Shown here piece after piece: positions 21,801-27,814 of a stretch of 27,814 nt of DNA. Position 1 is the stretch's first letter. Each line of letters opens with the position of its first letter. Origin of the DNA: Nemertoderma westbladi (lineage: Eukaryota; Xenacoelomorpha; Nemertodermatida; Nemertodermatidae); the NCBI GenBank assembly GCA_032718475.1, contig JAUCBJ010003129.1:1-27814 (forward strand), given 5' to 3'. The notes under the pieces were generated by a model. That model made no database searches, was not told the origin of the DNA, and was given only the letters and a program-made list of their open reading frames with translations. The translations under genes and the position numbers were made by a program.

Positions 21801-23986
21801 AACGTATTAATAACAATATATTCAACCTAACGTATTAATAACAATATATTCAACCTAACGTATTAATAACAATATATTCAACCTAACATATTAATAACAA
21901 TATATTCAACCTAACGTATTAATAACAATATATTCAACCTAACGTAGTAATATCAATATATTCAACCTAACGTATTAATATCAATATATTCAACCTAACG
22001 TATTAATATCAATATATTCAACCTAACGTATTAATAACAATATATTCAACCTAACGTATTAATAACAATATATTCAACCTAACGTATTAATAACAATATA
22101 TTCAACCTAACGTAGTAATAACAATATATTCAACCTAACGTATTAATAACAATATATTCAACCTAACATATTAATAACAATATATTCAACCTAACGTAGT
22201 AATAACAATATATTCAACCTAACGTAGTAATAACAATATATTCAACCTAACATATTAATAACAATATATTCAACCTAACATATTAATAACAATATATTCA
22301 ACCTAACGTAGTAATAACAATATAATCAACCTAACGTAGTAATAACAATATATTCAACCTAACGTAGTAATAACAATATATTCAACCTAACGTAGTAATA
22401 ACAATATATTCAACCTAACGTAGTAATAACAATATATTCAACCTAACGTAGTAATAACAATATATTCAACCTAACATATTAATAACAATATATTCAACCT
22501 AACGTATTAATAACAATATATTCAACCTAACGTAGTAATAACAATATATTCAACCTAACATATTAATAACAATATATTCAACCTAACGTATTAATAACAA
22601 TATATTCAACCTAACGTATTAATAACAATATATTCAACCTAACGTATTAATAACAATATATTCAACCTAACGTATTAATAACAATATATTCAACCTAACG
22701 TATTAATAACAATATATTCAACCTAACGTATTAATAACAATATATTCAACCTAACGTAGTAATAACAATATATTCAACCTAACGTAGTAATAACAATATA
22801 TTCAACCTAACGTAGTAATAACAATATATTCAACCTAACGTAGTAATAACAATATATTCAACCTAACGTAGTAATAACAATATATTCAACCTAACATATT
22901 AATAACAATATATTCAACCTAACGTATTAATAACAATATATTCAACCTAACGTAGTAATAACAATATATTCAACCTAACGTAGTAATAACAATATATTCA
23001 ACCTAACGTAGTAATAACAATATATTCAACCTAACGTATTAATAACAATATATTCAACCTAACGTATTAATATCAATATATTCAACCTAACGTATTAATA
23101 ACAATATATTCAACCTAACGTATTAATAACAATATATTCAACCTAACGTATTAATAACAATATATTCAACCTAACGTATTAATAACAATATATTCAACCT
23201 AACGTAGTAATAACAATATATTCAACCTAACGTATTAATAACAATATATTCAACCTAACGTAGTAATAACAATATATTCAACCTAACGTATTAATAACAA
23301 TATATTCAACCTAACGTATTAATAACAATATATTCAACCTAACGTAGTAATAACAATATATTCAACCTAACGTATTAATAACAATATATTCAACCTAACG
23401 TATTCATAACAATATATTCAACCTAACGTATTAATAACAATATATTCAACCTAACGTATTCATAACAATATATTCAACCTAACGTATTAATAACAATATA
23501 TTCAACCTAACGTATTAATAACAATATATTCAACCTAACGTAGTAATAACAATATATTCAACCTAACGTATTAATAACAATATATTCAACCTAACGTATT
23601 CATAACAATATATTCAACCTAACGTATTAATAACAATATATTCAACCTAACGTATTCATAACAATATATTCAACCTAACGTATTAATAACAATATATTCA
23701 ACCTAACGTATTAATAACAATATATTCAACCTAACGTATTAATAACAATATATTCAACCTAACGTATTCATAACAATATATTCAACCTAACGTATTAATA
23801 ACAATATATTCAACCTAACGTATTAATAACAATATATTCAACCTAACGTATTAATAACAATATATTCAACCTAACGTATTAATAACAATATATTCAACCT
23901 AACGTATTAATAACAATATATTCAACCTAACGTATTAATAACAATATATTCAACCTAACGTAGTAATAACAATATAATATACTGAC
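18794..23986 (-). repeat. 28-bp minisatellite, 185 units, across exon 2 acceptor
   Basis: The same word recurs at 18801 and 23953, exactly 184 periods of 28 bp apart, so there are about 185 units without a net indel. On the sense (minus) strand each unit is the first nine bases of exon 2 (GTTGAATAT) followed by 19 bases of intron tail ending ACGTTAG, so every unit carries a candidate 3' splice site. Almost all variation is at four places in the unit: the CG (CG or CA on the plus strand), a G/T, an A/C and an A/T. Using any acceptor but the last reads TTA GGT TGA and stops. Confidence 0.97.
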
Positions 23987-24187
23987 TTATAACATTAGCG
24001 TTCAAACATTTATCAAGACAACGACGACAAAAGACGGGTCCACTAATTATATCTTTGTAAAATTAAAGCAAATACATACTTCCTATTAATGCTACAATAT
24101 GAATAGTGCGGATGTCGTTTAATATTTCATTAGATATTTGAAGTAATTTAATTAGCCACCATGGACATTATTTGACATATTACACCG

Positions 24188-24327
24188 CCCATGTGAAGTT
24201 TCCCAGGATTCTCTTTCACAGCGAAAAAAAAAAACACATCGAAACGGAATTTGGCCCATTCACTATCATTAGGCAACTTTCGCATTTTCGACCATCTTCC
24301 CAAACAGTCTGGGAAACTTCACATGGG
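24188..24327. mobile_element. 140-bp MITE-like unit with perfect 19-bp inverted ends
   Basis: CCCATGTGAAGTTTCCCAG at 24188-24206 is exactly reverse-complemented at 24309-24327. It may be a complete small element or the outer end of the larger foldback-like one. Confidence 0.6.
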
Positions 24328-24411
24328 GGTATTTTGGTATTCACGTGCTGCGCGAAGTCCTCTTTTTTTGAGAGGGATGGTCTGTTGATCAGTCGGTCGT
24401 CGGTGAGTGAG

Positions 24412-25826
24412 AAGGTGGGCGGGTGGGTGGGTGGGAAGGGAAGGTGGATGGGAATGTGGGAAGATGGGATGTGGGAAGATGGATGGAAATGTGGAAAGAT
24501 GGGAATGCGGGAAGGTGGATGGGAATATGGGAAGGTGGGTGGGAATGTAGGAAGATGGGAATGTAGGAGAATGGGAATGTGGGAAGGTGGGTGGGGATGT
24601 GGGAAGGTGGATGAGAATGTGGGAAGATGGGAAGGTGGATGGGAATGTGGGAAGGTGGGTGGGAATGTAGGAAGATGGGAATGTGGGAAGATGTGAATAT
24701 GGGAAGATGGGAATGTGGGAATGTGGGAAGGTGGATGGGAATGTAGGAAGATGGGAATGTGGGAAGGTGGATGGGAATGTGGGAAGATGGGATGGTGGAT
24801 GGGAATGTGAGTGGGAATGATGAAGATGGGAATGTGGGAAGATGGGAATGGGGAATGTAGGAAGATGGGAATGTAGGAAAATGGGGATGTCGGAAGGTGG
24901 ATGGGAATATAGGAATATGGGAAAGTGGGAAGTTGTATGGGAATATGGGAAGGTGGATCGGAATGTAGGAAGATGGGAATGTGGATGGGAATGAGGAAGA
25001 TGGGAATGTGGGAAGATGGGAATGTGGAAAATGGGAATATGGGAAGTTGGATGGGAATGTAGGAAGATTGGAATGTGGGAAGATGGATGGGAATGTGAGA
25101 AGGTGGGTGGGAATGAGGAAGATGGGAATGTGGGAAGGTGGATGGGAATGTAGGAAGATTGGAATGTGGGAAGATGGATGGGAATGTGAGAAGGTGGGTG
25201 GGAATGAGGAAGATGGGAATGTGGGAAGATGGGAATGTGGAAAATATAAATATAGGAAGGTGGATGGGAATGTAGGAAGATGGAAATGTGAGAAGGTGGA
25301 TGGGATTGTGGGAAGGTGAGAATTTGGGAAGATGGGAAGGTAGATGGCAATGTAGGAAGGTGGATGGGAATGAGGGAAGATTGGAAGGTGGGCGCGAATG
25401 AGGAAGATGGGAATGTCGGAAGATGGGAATGTGGGAAGATGGATGGGAATGTAAGAAGGTGGGTGGGAATGTGGGAAGATGGATGGGAATGTGAGAAGGT
25501 GGGTGGGAATGAGGAAGATGGAAATGTGGGAAGATGGGAATGAGGAAGAAGATTGGAATGTGGGAAGATGGATGGGAATGTGAGAAGGTGGGTGGGTATG
25601 AGGAAGGTGAGAATGTGGGAAGATGGGAAGGTAGATGGGAATGTAGGAAGGTGGGAAGGTGGATGGGAATGTGGGAAGATGGTAAGGGGGATAAGAATGT
25701 GGGAAGATGGGAATGTGGGTAGGTGGATGGGAATGTAGGATGAGGGAATGTGGGAAGGTGGATAGGAATGGGGGAAGGTGGCTGTGTGGGAAGATGGTAA
25801 GGTTGATGGGAATGTGGGAAGATGTG
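24412..25826 (+). repeat. G-rich tandem array, left foldback arm
   Basis: Degenerate units of about 11 bp (GGGAATGTGGGAAGATGG and GGTGGATGGGAATGTGG) are almost pure purine plus T on the plus strand. GGG runs spaced by about five bases fit a G-quadruplex pattern. The long open frames on both strands are repeat artefacts without stop codons. Confidence 0.9.
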
Positions 25827-25835
25827 AATAACAAT

Positions 25836-26397
25836 GTTTATTGTTTGGATAGAAAAGCCCGCTGCCGTAACCTGCTCCTTTCCCTCAATTGGTAAGTAAC
25901 AACAACGTTTATTGTTTTGTCTAGAAAAGACCGCCTCTGTAACCTACTCCTTTCCTTCAATTGGTAGATAACAACACAACAATGTTTAGTGATTTGGTTA
26001 GAAATGTCAGCTGCTGTGACTGCTCCTTTCTCTTAATTGGTAGGTAAAAACAACGTTTATTGTTTTGTTTAGAAAAGCCGCTTCTGTCACCTATACCTTT
26101 CCTTCAATTTGTAGATAACAACGTTTGTTTCGTTTAGAAAAGCCCGCCTCTGTAACCTGCTCCTTTCCTTCAATTGGTAACAATATCGTTTATTGTTTTG
26201 GTTCGAAAAGCCCGCCTCTGTAACCTGCTCCTTTCCTTAATTGGTAACAATATCGTTTATTGTTTTGGTTAGAAAAGCCCGCCTCTGTAACCTGCTCCTT
26301 TCCCTCAATTGGTAACAACAACAACGTTTATTGTTTTGGTTAGAAAAGCCCGCCTCTGTAACCTGCTTCTTTCCCTCCATTGGTAGGTAAAAATAAC
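25836..26397 (+). repeat. About eight tandem units of roughly 70 bp
   Basis: Units share CGTTTATTGTTTTGGTTAG, AAAAGCCCGCCTCTGTAACC, TGCTCCTTTCC and CAATTGGTA. Units in the right half are more alike than those in the left. This is the spacer between the two foldback arms. The motif TTGTTTTGGTTAGA is shared with the element at 13250-13876. Confidence 0.85.
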
Positions 26398-26400
26398 GTC

Positions 26401-26998
26401 ATTCCCATATTTCCACATTCCCATCTTCCTAGATTCCCATCTTCCTACATTCCCACCCATCTTCCCACATTCCCATCCACCTTCCCATCTTCCTACATTC
26501 CCATCTTCTTACATTCCCACCCACCTTCCCACATTCCTACATTCACACCCATCTTCCCACATTCCCATCCACCATCCCACATTCCCATCCACTTTCCCGC
26601 ATTCCCATGCACCTTCCCATCTTCCTACATTCCCACCCACATTCCCATATTCTTACATTCCCACCCACCTTCCCATCTACCTTCCCACCTTCCTACATTC
26701 ACACCCATCTTCCCACATTCCCATCTTCCTAGATTCACATCTTCCTACATTCCCACACATCTTCCCACCTTCCTACATTCCCATCCACCTTCCCGCATTC
26801 CCATCTTCCTACATTGAGACCCACCTTCCCATCCATCTTCCCATATTCCTACATTCACACCCATCTTCCCACATTCCCATCCACCTTCCCGATTCCCACC
26901 CATCTTCCCACATTCCCATCCACCTTCTCATCGTTCTACATTACCACCCACCATCCCACATTCCCATCTTCCTACATTCCCATCTTCCCACAATCCCA
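26401..26998 (+). repeat. C-rich tandem array, right foldback arm
   Basis: Units such as CCCATCTTCCTACATTCC and CCACCTTCCCACATTCC are the complement of the left arm units. In BRPF pre-mRNA this arm is transcribed first as G-rich RNA and the left arm later as C-rich RNA. Confidence 0.9.
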
Positions 26999-27141
26999 CC
27001 GACCAACCAACCGACCGTCCGTCAGACCAACCGAGCCACCCACCCACCCCTTTAAACAAATATTGACCCTTTTTATTTCGACTTTCCTGGGCACTCTGGG
27101 AAAGGTCACATGGGCCAATTGCACGGATGTTAAACACTTAC

Positions 27142-27278
27142 TTCGTCATCCAGTTGTATGTCCGTTTTCGCGACGTGTCTGTAGTACTCAACAGGCCGCT
27201 CTCCGATCAACGGGAGTTTTATTGGGCTCTCAAGAAGTCGATATTGTGGCTCCGGCACACGGGACTGCTTGGGATCCC
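27142..27278 (-). CDS. BRPF1: BRPF exon 1 of window (EPL1-like N-terminal region)
   Basis: The exon has acceptor TTTTAG at 27284-27279 and donor GTAAGT at 27141-27136. It begins with two bases of a split codon and then encodes 45 residues ending ERPVEYYRHVAKTDIQLDDE. This matches the acidic segment before PHD1 in BRPF and Enhancer-of-polycomb-like proteins. It ends in phase 0, and exon 2 continues with VEYDMDEED, the conserved BRPF join. The intron that follows on the transcript is 8.3 kb and contains the foldback-like element and the 28-bp array. Confidence 0.85.
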
Positions 27279-27814
27279 CTAAAAGTACAAGATATTAATC
27301 CATAATCATTTATTGACCAGTTACTTTGCCGCAATGACCATAATTGATATAGTCCATATATATATTTCCTTACATAGGCTACATTAGAGATAAGTGATGA
27401 CAACAGACACAATATTATTATCAGACATACACGATGCCTCAGTTAAACTGAAATATTCAGTTGTTCACACAATGAAAGCGTGACCTTGACTCCAACGAAT
27501 TAATGGTTAAACCTAATCGTTTAACTACACCTGCATTACTAACCTAAACCTAATATGATAAGGCTTATTTGCCCTTATCAGAGACAACTACAACAGTAAC
27601 TGCTGATCACCTTTAAGATAAATCAACCTGTTGTACTTTTGGATATTCACATAGAGCAAAAATTAATATAATTTTAGCACAAAAAGACAATCTGTTTTAG
27701 TAGTTTCCCTAATAATATGTCGAGGGATAAGTGGCTGGCGAAGATTTCTCGCATGCGAAGTATTACTGCGAACGAGCCGATATAAATATAATTAATATAA
27801 TTGAAACTGCATCT
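27279..27814 (-). other. BRPF1: Upstream BRPF intron, partial
   Basis: No further BRPF exon was recognised to the window edge. The sequence is AT-rich with no long open frame. A short GC-richer stretch at 27720-27782 was checked and gives no family match. Confidence 0.55.

Larger units (their letters stand above)
24188..27114. mobile_element. Foldback-like composite element, 2.9 kb
   Basis: The ends are CCCATGTGAAGTTTCCCAG (24188-24206) and, inverted with two mismatches, CTGGGAAAGGTCACATGGG (27096-27114). Inside lie a G-rich tandem arm (about 24412-25826), a centre of about 70-bp repeats (25836-26397) and a C-rich arm (about 26401-26998) that is the reverse complement in kind of the first. 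Next to each arm are related TCGGT/GGTGGGTGGG segments. Long inverted arms made of short tandem repeats are the hallmark of foldback elements. No transposase is seen. It lies in the intron upstream of BRPF exon 2. Confidence 0.55.

Noticed and set aside
18794-23986. CRISPR-like array
   Set aside because: Units are contiguous 28-bp tandem repeats without spacers, in an animal intron.
24172-25834. Long open frames on both strands (up to 481 codons) with His/Pro/Ser or Gly/Trp repeats
   Set aside because: These are low-complexity translations of the G-rich tandem arm, overlapping in several frames with no domain or splice support.
26380-27305. Plus-strand open frames of 145 and 163 codons rich in PTFPSS and IPTHLP
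   Set aside because: These are translations of the C-rich arm, and the second overlaps BRPF exon 1 in antisense.

Overview
The window is a piece of animal (metazoan) nuclear DNA, probably from an invertebrate. Introns have GT/AG borders, the flanks are AT-rich, and two gene types can be read: a gene coding for a BRPF/peregrin chromatin scaffold, and a family of secreted LDL-receptor class A (LDLa) repeat proteins. I cannot fix the phylum from the sequence.

Layout. The minus strand carries one large gene, a BRPF1-type peregrin orthologue. It runs right to left through eight exons (27278-27142, 18802-18700, 18382-18213, 16833-16644, 14313-14122, 1348-1135, 716-560, 184-53) and continues off the left edge. 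Splicing these exons gives 431 uninterrupted codons that follow the BRPF protein order: EPL1-like N-terminal region, PHD1, zinc knuckle, extended PHD2 and the linker before the bromodomain. The 12.8-kb intron between exons 5 and 6 (window numbering) holds three nested two-exon LDLa genes. Two are direct copies on the plus strand (2088-4125 with a frameshift, and 5616-7713) inside a 3.34-kb tandem duplication. The third is an inverted copy (12488-10368).

The striking part is the set of tandem arrays inside the BRPF gene. Three separate minisatellites each start inside an exon and cross a splice junction, so they multiply that splice site. A 28-bp unit occurs 185 times without an indel and copies the 3' splice site of exon 2. 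A 39-bp unit occurs 28 times and copies the 5' splice site of exon 3, inside the PHD1 finger. A 49-bp unit occurs about 46 times and copies the 3' splice site of exon 5. A fourth, partial duplication of a donor is visible at the left window edge. For the two 3' arrays, any acceptor other than the exon-proximal one gives an immediate stop codon. For the 5' array, 26 donors are in frame and would add 13 residues per unit.

The 8.3-kb intron upstream of exon 2 also holds a foldback-like element (24188-27114): short terminal inverted repeats, a long G-rich tandem arm, a central array of about 70-bp units and a long C-rich arm of opposite sense. A smaller inverted-repeat element with related ends sits at 13250-13876. 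The remaining stretches (7714-10367, 12489-13249, 27279-27814) show no gene that I can support. All functional statements rest on recognising protein families by eye; no alignment or search was run.
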